This document shows, piece by piece, positions 48,973-57,498 of a stretch of DNA of 64,000 nucleotides; within the stretch, counting starts at the first letter, position 1; each line of letters opens with the position of its first letter. The notes beneath the pieces are model-generated. The model did no database searches. It was not told the origin of the DNA and saw only the letters and a program-made list of their open reading frames with translations. This DNA comes from JAMXLO01 sp963719805 (GTDB lineage: Bacteria; Pseudomonadota; Alphaproteobacteria; Acetobacterales; Acetobacteraceae): assembly GCA_963719805.1 (NCBI GenBank), contig CAVRDF010000001.1, forward strand, positions 744,001 to 808,000, in the 5' to 3' direction. The position numbers were made by a program, and so were the translations under genes.

Positions 48973-50289
48973 ATGCCACGTCTCACCACAGTGCCGTTGC
49001 TCCTCGCAATGACAGCCGTACTCTCTGGCACTGCTCACGCCGCCACTGACATTGACTTCTTCTTCCCCGTGCCGGTGCAGGGCAAGCTGGCGCTGGAGAT
49101 GCAGCGGCTGATCGGGCAGTTCAACCAGCAACATCCGGACATCGCCGTCACCGCCGTCTATACAGGTAGCTATGACGACACCAACCTGAAGACCCGCGCG
49201 GCGATCCAGGCCGGGCATCCTCCGGGCGCTGCGCTGATGAGCGCCAACTTCATCCGTGAATATGCGATCAATCAGGACGCGATTCCGCTCAACGAGCTGA
49301 TTGGCAAGGATGGCCAGACAGCCGCCCAATTCATCGCGGAATTCTGGCCGGCGCTGAAGCTGAACGCCACCGAACAAGGCCACGTGTTCGGCGTGCCGTT
49401 CCAGAACTCGACGCCGCTGCTCTACTACAGTGTCGATGCGTTCAAGGATGCCGGGCTGGATCCGGAAAAGCCGCCGGTCACCTGGCAGGACTGGGTGGAC
49501 GACTTGCGCAAGCTGACAAAGCACGACGGCAGCAATACGACGCGCTGGGGCCTGATGTTCCCGGGTACCTATGACTATCTCGGCTGGATCACCAGTGGCC
49601 TCGCGATGTCGAACGGCGGCGAATACTACAATCCCGGCTACGGCGGCGAGGTGTATTACACGGCACCCAGCACCATCGGCGCAGTAAGGTTGATCGACGC
49701 GTTGGTGCACAAGTGGCATGTCATGCCCGAGGGCGTCACCGACGCGAACGCCGTGACCACCGCTTTCTTCCAGGGCCGCGCAGCGATGATGGTGCTGTCC
49801 ACCGGCTCCTTGTCGTTCGTCCGCGACAACATGAAGACGCCGTATCGCACTGCCTTCATGCCACGAGCGTTGGTGAACGCCGCACCGATCGGTGGTGGCA
49901 GCCTGCTGATCCCGCGCGGCAATTCACCGGAGCGGCAGGCGGCCGCCTGGACGTTGATCAAATGGCTGGTCAGCCCCGAGGTCGCCGGTGAGTGGAGCCG
50001 GTTCACCGGCTACTTCGCGCCGCGCATCGCTGCCTACGACCTGCCGGTGATGAAGGACTATCTGGCGCAGCATCCGGACGCCAAGGTGGCGCTGGATCAG
50101 CTTGCCTACGCGCGCGGCTGGTTCGCCACGTACAACACCGTTGGCGTGCGCAAGGCGATGGAGGACGGCGTCCAGGCGGTGCTGTCCGGCAAGGCGACAC
50201 CGGAAGCTGCAATGCAGACGGCACAGAAGCAGGCGGACGAATTGATGCGGCCCTATGCCGATCAGACAGCGCTCAAGCTGCCCGAGTAG
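48973..50289 (+). CDS. ABC transporter sugar-type binding protein (UgpB-like)
   Basis: A 438-residue periplasmic binding protein. The signal peptide is RLTTVPLLLAMTAVLSGTAH; the mature part opens TDIDFFFPVPVQGKLALEMQ and contains FNQQHPDIAVTAVYTGSYDD and FGVPFQNSTPLLYYSVDAFK, typical of the glycerol-3-phosphate/sugar family. AGAGGAA precedes the ATG. Its ligand is unknown; a UgpB-like polyol phosphate or oligosaccharide is likely. Confidence 0.92.
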   Translation: MPRLTTVPLLLAMTAVLSGTAHAATDIDFFFPVPVQGKLALEMQRLIGQFNQQHPDIAVTAVYTGSYDDTNLKTRAAIQAGHPPGAALMSANFIREYAINQDAIPLNELIGKDGQTAAQFIAEFWPALKLNATEQGHVFGVPFQNSTPLLYYSVDAFKDAGLDPEKPPVTWQDWVDDLRKLTKHDGSNTTRWGLMFPGTYDYLGWITSGLAMSNGGEYYNPGYGGEVYYTAPSTIGAVRLIDALVHKWHVMPEGVTDANAVTTAFFQGRAAMMVLSTGSLSFVRDNMKTPYRTAFMPRALVNAAPIGGGSLLIPRGNSPERQAAAWTLIKWLVSPEVAGEWSRFTGYFAPRIAAYDLPVMKDYLAQHPDAKVALDQLAYARGWFATYNTVGVRKAMEDGVQAVLSGKATPEAAMQTAQKQADELMRPYADQTALKLPE

Positions 50290-50306
50290 TTCGGGCTGCC
50301 GGATGA

Positions 50307-51047
50307 TTAGCCGAGGCGGCGGCGATACAGCGCGATCAGGCGTTCCCAATGACGCTCCGCCGCCGGCTTGTCGTAGCACCAGCGCTGCGGAAAGGCGAAG
50401 CCGTGATGCACGCCGGGATGTAGTTCCAGTTCACCGGCGGCACCGGATTTCGCGAGCAGGCCACGTAGTTCGTCCACCATCGGCAATGGCGCGAGTTCAT
50501 CGTGCTCGGCGCAGGAGATATAGACCTCGCCTTTGACCTTCCCGAGATTGAGGTGCGGACTCTCCGCCGCGTCGCTGACCAGCCAGGTGCCGTAAAAAGA
50601 TGCGGCTGCGGTAACACGATCGGGATAGCGAGCGGCGGCGGCCAACGCGTATGGGCCGCTCATGCAGTAGCCGTGTGCGCCGACGGGACCTTGCTTCGCC
50701 GCATCCTGCGCGTCGATGAACGTCAGCATCGATGCGACGTCATCCATCACCGGCGGTATCGTCATCTTGGTACGCACCGCGCGCATCCGCTGCTGTTCGG
50801 CGCTGCCTTTTTCCAATACGTCCGGCCCATAAATCGTGTCGCGGCCTGCACGGTAGTACAGATTGGGCAGCAGCACGTAGTAGCCGACAGTGCCGAGGCG
50901 GCGCGCCATATCGCGCAATTCCTCGCGAATGCCGGGCGCATCCATCAGCAACATCACCGCGGGATGCGGGCCGTCGCGATCGGGATGGCAGATGAATGTC
51001 GGCATCGCGCCGGCCTTGGTGGGGATGTCGAGTTCCTGCTCGATCAT
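50307..51047 (-). CDS. Dienelactone hydrolase family protein
   Basis: A 246-residue alpha/beta hydrolase. The nucleophile elbow is GAHGYCMSGPYALA (Cys nucleophile of dienelactone hydrolases), the acid is in SCAEHDELAPLPMVD, and the His is in HPGVHHGFAFPQ. It hydrolyses lactone or ester bonds, as in chlorocatechol or related breakdown. It overlaps the end of the molybdopterin oxidoreductase gene by 4 bases, so the two are coupled. Confidence 0.92.
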   Translation of the reverse strand: MIEQELDIPTKAGAMPTFICHPDRDGPHPAVMLLMDAPGIREELRDMARRLGTVGYYVLLPNLYYRAGRDTIYGPDVLEKGSAEQQRMRAVRTKMTIPPVMDDVASMLTFIDAQDAAKQGPVGAHGYCMSGPYALAAAARYPDRVTAAASFYGTWLVSDAAESPHLNLGKVKGEVYISCAEHDELAPLPMVDELRGLLAKSGAAGELELHPGVHHGFAFPQRWCYDKPAAERHWERLIALYRRRLG

Positions 51048-53213
51048 GCTACGGCCTCCACGTCCACCCAGTTGCTGTTATATGTCGTCGCGCCGCAGGG
51101 CGACGGGCGATCGATGGTCAGCACGTTGGCACAGCCTTGCGTATCCACACCGGTATCGTCGGGGGCGAACCATGCGCCTTCCTTGATCGAGACGGTGCCT
51201 GGCATGATGCGATCCGTGACCTTGACCGGCAGGACGGTGGCGCCGCGTTCATTGAATATGCGCACGCGGACCCCATCCGCGATACCGCGCGACGCCGCAT
51301 CGAGCGGATGCAGCCAGATATTGTCGGGATCGAACTCGGGCCAAACCGGCCTGGTTACCATGGATGGAATGCGTACGGGCACGTGACTTCGGCGTGCACA
51401 GTTGCAGCGGATGAAGTGTGGGCGGAGCCTCGGGTTCGATCCAGGTCGGTATTGCTGGGATGGGCCCGAGCCCATAGGGGTCGGGATTCATCGCCAGTGT
51501 CGTCGAGTGGATTTCGATCTTGCCGGATGGCGTCGGGAATTTTTCCCCGTCGCGGATTTGCCGAGCGAAGGCGACCGCGTCGGCCGGTGCCGGAAATCGC
51601 GCGACGCCCTGTTGCATGAAGCGCGGAAAATCATCCACCGCATCGCAGGTCAGTTCGCGCAACCACGCCATTTCGCTGCGATCATTGTAGCCCTCGATGC
51701 CGAGCCGGCCGGCCAGGTCGCTGAAGATGTCGATGTCGTTGCGGCATTCGTACATCGGCTGGATCGCCTGGCGCATGAAGATCGCGTAGTGGCCGGCGCC
51801 AGCCCACGGCGTGTGGACGTCGTTCCTTTCCCAGAATGTCGTCGCCGGCAGCACGATGTCGGCATGGCGCGCCGTCGGGGTCAGGAAATGATCCTGCGCG
51901 ACGAAGAACTCCACGCCGTCCAGCGACGATGCCATCTTGTTGGCGTTCGGACACTGATTGAACAGGTCGCCACCGGCGGCATAGATCAACTTGATGTCGG
52001 CCGGATAACCGCCCGCCTTGCCGCGCGCCAGCAAATCGGCGAGCAGCGGCGTGGCGACGCGTGCGTTGATGGGATTTTTGCCGGTGGGCAGGCTGCGCAC
52101 GCCGGCGCGGCCGGTCGCACCATTGCTGGTACCGGAACTGCCACCGGCGATGCCGACATTGCCGGTGATCGCCGCGAGTGCGTATGCCGCGCGATGGAAT
52201 TGCTCGCCGTGCGCGGTGCGGCCGGGCGCATAGCCGGTCTGCATCGCCGCAGGCTTGGTGGTGGCGAACTCAATCGCCAGCCGGTGCAGCGTGACCGCAT
52301 CGATCCCGGTGATCTTCTCTGCCCATTCGGGCGTCTTCGCCACGCCGTCCGTCTCGCCCAGCAGGTAGGCGCGATACTCCGCAAGACCGTGCACGTGCCG
52401 ATCGCAGAACGCCTGATCATGCAGGCGCTCCGAGACGATGACATACGCCATTGCGATCAGCGCGGCGGCATCGGTTGCCGGGCGAATGAACACGTGCTCG
52501 TCGGCAAGCTGCCGGCTGGTCATGGTGCGTCGCGGATCGACGCACACGATGCGCGTGCCGGCCTGCTTCGCTGCCTTTAGATACTGCATGGTGCCGGTGC
52601 CGAAGGTGCCGTCGCCCGGGCTCCAGCCCCACATAACCATAAGCCTGGAATTGACGTAGTCGGTCGGCTCGCGCCCGGACATCTTGTAGTCGACGCCGGC
52701 GCCATAGGTCATGCGCACGGCAAACACTTCGGCCTCGGCCGACATGTTCGACCACAGCTCGGTGCAGCCGCCGAACATATTGTGAAAGCGTTGCGCCGCG
52801 ACGCGGCCGTGCAACATCGATTGCGAGCCGGTGCGCGATGCATCGAGGATCGCCGCGTTGCCATACGTATCGCGCACGCGGCGCAGTTCGCGCGCGACCG
52901 TGTCCAACGCCTCGTCCCACGATATGCGCTCGAATCGCGCCGACCCGCGCGGGCCGATGCGGCGCTGGGGGTATTGCAGCCGATCCGGATGGTAGGTGCG
53001 CTCGATCTGGCCGACACCGCGGGCGCAGGCGGCGAGCGGCGGATGCTCCGGACGCCAGCGCCGCGCATCGGTACTGATCCGCACAATGCGGTCGTCATGC
53101 ACGTGCGCATTGACCACGCAGCGCCCGCCGCAGTTATGTGCGCAGGTGCTGGTGACGATGGTCTCGCCGGGCCGTGGTGCGGCGCGCGGCGCTTCGTAGA
53201 TCGTGCCGCTCAC
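51044..53213 (-). pseudogene. Molybdopterin oxidoreductase, DMSO reductase family, frameshifted
   Basis: A large bis-MGD enzyme with a [4Fe-4S] cluster motif at the N-terminus (TCAHNCGGRCVVN, then LAACARGVGQIER). Substrate could be a sulfoxide, thiosulfate/polysulfide or another oxyanion. Markers: WDEALDTVARELRRV, MVMWGWSPGDGTFGTGTM, IVCVDPRRTMTSRQLADEH, LPATTFWERNDVHTPWAGAG. Near 51333 one extra T disturbs the frame after GNQAGLARV; the other frame resumes DPDNIWLHPLDAASRGIADG to the stop at 51044. Corrected length is 722 residues. The start is GTG at 53213, overlapping the VOC stop by one base. No twin-arginine signal is seen, so it is probably cytoplasmic. Confidence 0.87.
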
Positions 53214-53749
53214 TATTTTGCCGGCGCCATCGCTTCCTTGCGGCGGCGCTCCATGTCCGCCTTGGCCTTGGCGCGACGCTCATCGAAGCGCGGCACGCGT
53301 TTGCGGGTGTTGGGGTGTGTCACGTTGTCGGCCGCGCCGGGATTCTTCTGAGCGCCGGCCCAGCCTTCGCCGCTGATGTCGAAGATGATGCCGTTCGGGT
53401 CGTTGTACTTCACTTCGTAGCCGCCGGGATTGCTTGGATCGCCCATGATCCATTTGGCACCGATAGCCTTGACGTGCTCGCCGGTGCCGACGGCGTCGTC
53501 CACCCAGAAGCCGACGTGATGCAGGCCGACGAAGTCCTTGCCGGTACCTTGGGCGGCCGTGTCGTCCTTGAACTTGAGCAGCGCCAGGTTCACCACTCCG
53601 TCGGTCAGGAAAACGCCTTCCGCCAGCTTGCCGTCGGTCTCGCCGAGTTCCTCCATGCCGAAGGCTTCCTTGTAGAATTCGGCGGTGGCCCAAGGGTCGG
53701 GCACGCTGAGCGCAAAATGACGGATCTTGCCTTTGCTCTTGCCGGGCAT
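53213..53749 (-). CDS. VOC (glyoxalase/bleomycin resistance) family protein
   Basis: A 178-residue single VOC domain of about 130 residues (KIRHFALSVPDPWATAEFYK, FVGLHHVGFWVDDAVGTGEH, EVKYNDPNGIIFDISGEGW, metal-type His and Glu positions) plus a basic helical tail (RFDERRAKAKADMERRRKEA). Substrate unknown. It leads a minus-strand unit with the molybdopterin oxidoreductase and dienelactone hydrolase; the coupling suggests a common catabolic path. Confidence 0.9.
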   Translation of the reverse strand: MPGKSKGKIRHFALSVPDPWATAEFYKEAFGMEELGETDGKLAEGVFLTDGVVNLALLKFKDDTAAQGTGKDFVGLHHVGFWVDDAVGTGEHVKAIGAKWIMGDPSNPGGYEVKYNDPNGIIFDISGEGWAGAQKNPGAADNVTHPNTRKRVPRFDERRAKAKADMERRRKEAMAPAK

Positions 53750-53861
53750 GAGTGGCTCCTCCTAAGAATCGTATGGCAGCTTCGCGCTTTGGCTTCACGG
53801 CGGCAAGCTAGCGAGCCAGGTGGACGTTGACAGCCCCCGTTCGCCGCGCCGGTAATGCCGC

Positions 53862-55037
53862 ATGAACTTCGTAACCGCCACCGTCCCTGACCCAGTAGCG
53901 CGTGCGCGCGATCTCGGTCCGGCAATCGAAGCCGCCGCCGACGATATTGAGCGTACCCAACGCATCCCCGAGCCACTGGCATCGCAACTGCACGCTGCAC
54001 GCATCTGCCGCATGCTGCTGCCGCGCTCGGCGGGCGGCGACGAAGTCGAGCCGTGGGTTTATCTGGACGCGATCACGGAGATCAGCCGGCACGACGGTTC
54101 CGTCGGCTGGAACGTGTTCGTCGCCAACAGTTCGGCGTTGATCGCACCATTCATACCCGCGGAGTCTGCGGGCGCGATCTATGCCGATACGCGCGCGGTG
54201 ATCGCCTGGGGACCGCCGAACGAGGCGAAGGCGATCGCTGTGCCAGGCGGCTATCGCGTCACCGGACAATGGAGCTTCGCCTCGGGTTGTCGCCAAGCCA
54301 CCTGGATGGGCGCGCATTGCCACGTGGTGGAGCCGGACGGCTCGCTGCGCCTGAATGCCGCGGGCAAGCCGACAGTCCGCACGCTGCTGTGTCCCGTCGA
54401 GCAGGCTACATTGCTGGACGGCACCTGGGGCGTCATCGGCATGCGGGGGACCATGTCGGGCGCCTATCGGTTCGACGACGTGTTCGTCCCGGAGGCATTC
54501 AGCGGCACTCGCGAGGACCCAACGCTGCGCCGTGACACGGGGAGGCTATACGCCTACCCGATGCAAGGCATTTACGCGGTTGGCGTCTCCGGCGTGGCGC
54601 TTGGAATCGCGCGTGCCATGCTTGAGGAATTCAAGCAGCTCGCCACGCGCAAGACACCGCGCAACCTTGGGCGAGTGGCCGATAACGCGGTGGTGCAGTC
54701 GAACGTGGCGCAAATGGAGGCACGGCTTGGCGCGTCGCGCGCCTATCTGGTGGAGACGCTGCAGAGCATCTGGTCGGCCGATGACAGTTGGGTGATCGAC
54801 GTGCCGGCGCGTGCCAGGGTTCGCCTCGGCTGCGCCTATGCGATCCAGAATGCCGAAGCGGTCGCAGACTACGTCTATAAGTCCGCCGGCGTCGATGCGA
54901 TCTTCCTCGGCAGCGTGTTCGAGCGGCGGTTCCGCGACATCCACACGCTGTCGCAGCAGATCCAGTCGCGCACCGCGCACTATGAGTCGGTGGGACAGAT
55001 CCTGCTTGGGATCGAACCACACGGGGCGTTTTTCTAG
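53862..55037 (+). CDS. Acyl-CoA dehydrogenase-fold flavin monooxygenase-like
   Basis: A 391-residue protein with the acyl-CoA dehydrogenase fold. ICRMLLPRSAGGDEVEPWVY, ITEISRHDGSVGWNVFVANS, VTGQWSFASGCRQATWMGAH and VIGMRGTMSGAYRFDDVFVP match the HpaB/HsaA/DszC flavin-dependent monooxygenase branch rather than dehydrogenases that carry a catalytic Glu. It would use reduced flavin from a separate reductase (not seen nearby). Divergent from the VOC gene with about 112 bases between; converges on the XRE gene after 3 bases. Confidence 0.88.
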   Translation: MNFVTATVPDPVARARDLGPAIEAAADDIERTQRIPEPLASQLHAARICRMLLPRSAGGDEVEPWVYLDAITEISRHDGSVGWNVFVANSSALIAPFIPAESAGAIYADTRAVIAWGPPNEAKAIAVPGGYRVTGQWSFASGCRQATWMGAHCHVVEPDGSLRLNAAGKPTVRTLLCPVEQATLLDGTWGVIGMRGTMSGAYRFDDVFVPEAFSGTREDPTLRRDTGRLYAYPMQGIYAVGVSGVALGIARAMLEEFKQLATRKTPRNLGRVADNAVVQSNVAQMEARLGASRAYLVETLQSIWSADDSWVIDVPARARVRLGCAYAIQNAEAVADYVYKSAGVDAIFLGSVFERRFRDIHTLSQQIQSRTAHYESVGQILLGIEPHGAFF

Positions 55038-55040
55038 CGG

Positions 55041-56024
55041 CTACGCCAGCCCGAGCACGCGCCGCAGGCTGTTGCGCGTCGCCAGCAGCGGTGACGTCGC
55101 GGGCAGTTCTGCCACACCGAAATTGGCTGCGGGCAGCGAGCGATGTGCCGGCATGCGCAGCACGTGATCGATCTCGCCATCGACGCGTGACACGCCGACC
55201 TGCGCGCAGACCGTGCGCAACACGATTTCAGGCACCAGCGCGGCAAGTCCCGCGGCTGGGTCGCCGGCCATTATGCTGTCCTGGATGTTCTGCGCGTTCA
55301 GCGGATACAGCGCCTGCATTACGCCGGTCAGGCTGCCGACGCGCCGGTAGTCCTCGTCATCGCCGAGGCGGAACATCACGACCGGGCTGGCGGTAACGCA
55401 AGTCGATGTATCGCCGGAGCTGATCATGTAGATGCCGTCCATCGCCACCGCATCCGGTGTGCCCACGCCATTGAACACGAACAGGCACAGCCGATCATGC
55501 AGCGGCTCGATCTCCAAAATGGCATGCAGGCGTGGGCCCATGGCGATCGCGGCGCCTGCCGCGCTCACTTTCCCTTCGGTGAAGATGCAACGAAGCCCGC
55601 TCTTGCTGTCCTCGACATGCAGGACGGCCAGCACGACAGCGCCGCGGTTCTGGGTGGAGTGATAGAAGCCGGCCCAGAGGCCGAGATAGTTGGCGTCGTT
55701 CTCCTTGCGGCGTTCGGCTTGCAGGCCGACCAATGCCAGTCCGTTGGCTGGGGCTGGTCCGACCGGTTCGGCCTGTGCCTCGCCGCTGAGCGGTTCCCTT
55801 GTCGCGTGCTGCCAGAATTCCTGGGTCACTTCCGGACGATACCGGCGGATCAGATTGGTCAGTCTGGTGAGGTTGTGGCCGGTGGGCTGGTTGATGCCGC
55901 TGAGCCAGCGCCCGATGACCGATTTGTCCACGCCAAGTTCGCGCGAGAGGGTCAAGCGGCTGACATTGATCTCTGCCATTACCCGGCGCAGCCGTTGTGC
56001 GAACTGCTGCCCGCTTTCCCCCAT
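55041..56024 (-). CDS. XRE-type helix-turn-helix regulator with C-terminal sensory region
   Basis: A 327-residue regulator. Residues about 7-62 hold a Cro/C1-type HTH (QQFAQRLRRVMAEINVSRLT, SRELGVDKSVIGRWLSGINQ). After a linker, the remaining ~230 residues (NYLGLWAGFYHSTQNRGAVV to NSLRRVLGLA) form an unrecognised, probably ligand- or stress-sensing domain with beta-strand pattern and no membrane helix. The start at 56024 is followed directly by the HTH; an earlier Met extends into leader sequence. Targets unknown; neighbouring genes are candidates. Confidence 0.8.
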   Translation of the reverse strand: MGESGQQFAQRLRRVMAEINVSRLTLSRELGVDKSVIGRWLSGINQPTGHNLTRLTNLIRRYRPEVTQEFWQHATREPLSGEAQAEPVGPAPANGLALVGLQAERRKENDANYLGLWAGFYHSTQNRGAVVLAVLHVEDSKSGLRCIFTEGKVSAAGAAIAMGPRLHAILEIEPLHDRLCLFVFNGVGTPDAVAMDGIYMISSGDTSTCVTASPVVMFRLGDDEDYRRVGSLTGVMQALYPLNAQNIQDSIMAGDPAAGLAALVPEIVLRTVCAQVGVSRVDGEIDHVLRMPAHRSLPAANFGVAELPATSPLLATRNSLRRVLGLA

Positions 56025-56392
56025 AGGGGCAAGCTTATCGGATCGCGGGAAGAAGGGGAACACGCCGCCAGGCATCAACGGCCAAATTGCCGTGCATTGG
56101 CTGGACAATGCACGCAGTTCGGGAATCAGTCGTCGTTACCTGGACACGGGGGCGGTAGGGTAACCCCTCGTGGTGGCGGCGTGTTCACCTCAGGGAACGG
56201 CGATGTCGTGGGGGACACGCATCGCCGCAAGTCGATATCGTTCTACGATAGCCGGGTTGGTTGCGCGGGAAACTACTGCGTGCTGCGCGCTGCGGGTAGG
56301 AGAGAGTTGGTGCGTTTCGGTGCGAACCGATGCGCGACGGGCAGGACATGATGACAACATTGTGAGCGCCCGCGCGGTACGGGCCGGGACTG
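56025..56392. other. Intergenic region, no gene seen
   Basis: About 370 bases between the XRE gene and the dehydrogenase gene, both on the minus strand. No frame with recognisable content. A small hairpin TCGGT-GCGA-ACCGA lies near 56317-56330; otherwise nothing can be assigned. It should contain the XRE promoter. Confidence 0.4.
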
Positions 56393-57364
56393 CTACTCAC
56401 GCAGTTCCGGGATCACCCATAGAGGTTTATCGCCGCGCGCCACGCGCTGCACGTTGTCGAACCCATTGCGGAAGCGTGCACTTTGGTTGTCCCAGGTCGG
56501 GCCGGCGTAGTGCGGCGTCAGGATCACGTTGTCCAAGGTGAAAAGTGGGTTGTTGGCTGGAGGCGGCTCCTGGTCGAATACGTCGAGCCCGGCGCCAGCG
56601 ATCGTGCCGTTGGTCAGCGCCTCATAGAGTGCGCGCTCATCCACCACCGGCCCGCGGCAGGTATTGATCAGGTAAGCCGAGGGCTTCATCAGTCCGAACT
56701 GCGCGGCGCCGAACATGTGCCGGGTGGCCGGAGTCAACGGCACGTGGAGCGAGACGATATCGGAGGTCCGCAGCACTTCGTTAAGCAGGCGGAATTTCAC
56801 GCCCAACGTATCGGCGGCATCCTCGGAGAGGCGCGCGATGTCGAAATACTGCACCGCCATGCCGAAGCCCTGCGCCAGGCGCGCGACCTTCTTGCCGATG
56901 TTGCCGAGCCCGATGATGCCGACGGTGCGGCCGTGCAGTTCATAGAGGCGGACGCTGGACACGTCGTTGCCGCGCCAGCGGCCGGACTTCACCATTTCAT
57001 GCAGCCAGGTCAGGCGGCGGCATACAGCGAGCATCAGCAGGATTGCGTGCTCGGCTACCGCGATCGCGTTGGCGCCGCCATTGTTGCACACCGGGACACC
57101 GGCGCGGCGCGCGGCTTCGATATCGACGCGGTCGTAACCGGCGCTGAGCAGCTGCACCAGCTTCAGGTTGGGGGCCGATTTGTAGAACGCATCGTCCATC
57201 TTCACCTCGCCGAGGCCGACGATGTATTCCACATCGGGCAGTGCCGCGTTGAATTCGGGGCTGCCGGCACGGGCGATGATCACGTCGATGCCCGACGGCG
57301 CCAGTTCGCGGGCGATGTCCATCGCGCTCAGCGGGTTATCCATCACCAGCATTTTGGGTGCCAT
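56393..57364 (-). CDS. D-2-hydroxyacid dehydrogenase family protein
   Basis: A 323-residue NAD-dependent dehydrogenase (3-phosphoglycerate dehydrogenase-like). NAD-binding TVGIIGLGNIGKKVARLAQG, the catalytic Arg in NTCRGPVVDERALYEALTNG, Glu in DVFDQEPPPANN and His in VILTPHYAGPTWDNQSARF are all found. It lacks a C-terminal ACT domain. It reduces 2-keto acids or oxidises D-2-hydroxy acids; specificity is unknown. Single gene, divergent from the chemoreceptor. Confidence 0.92.
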   Translation of the reverse strand: MAPKMLVMDNPLSAMDIARELAPSGIDVIIARAGSPEFNAALPDVEYIVGLGEVKMDDAFYKSAPNLKLVQLLSAGYDRVDIEAARRAGVPVCNNGGANAIAVAEHAILLMLAVCRRLTWLHEMVKSGRWRGNDVSSVRLYELHGRTVGIIGLGNIGKKVARLAQGFGMAVQYFDIARLSEDAADTLGVKFRLLNEVLRTSDIVSLHVPLTPATRHMFGAAQFGLMKPSAYLINTCRGPVVDERALYEALTNGTIAGAGLDVFDQEPPPANNPLFTLDNVILTPHYAGPTWDNQSARFRNGFDNVQRVARGDKPLWVIPELRE

Positions 57365-57498
57365 CGGTTTCCTCCTCGATTGGATGATCAGCCGGGAGAA
57401 TAACTGGGCACCGAGCGCCGGCCCAGGGGCCGGTTAGCCGATTGTTCACGCCTTGACGCGATAGTCACGGCCTCGATTCCGGCGAGGGATATTGCATC

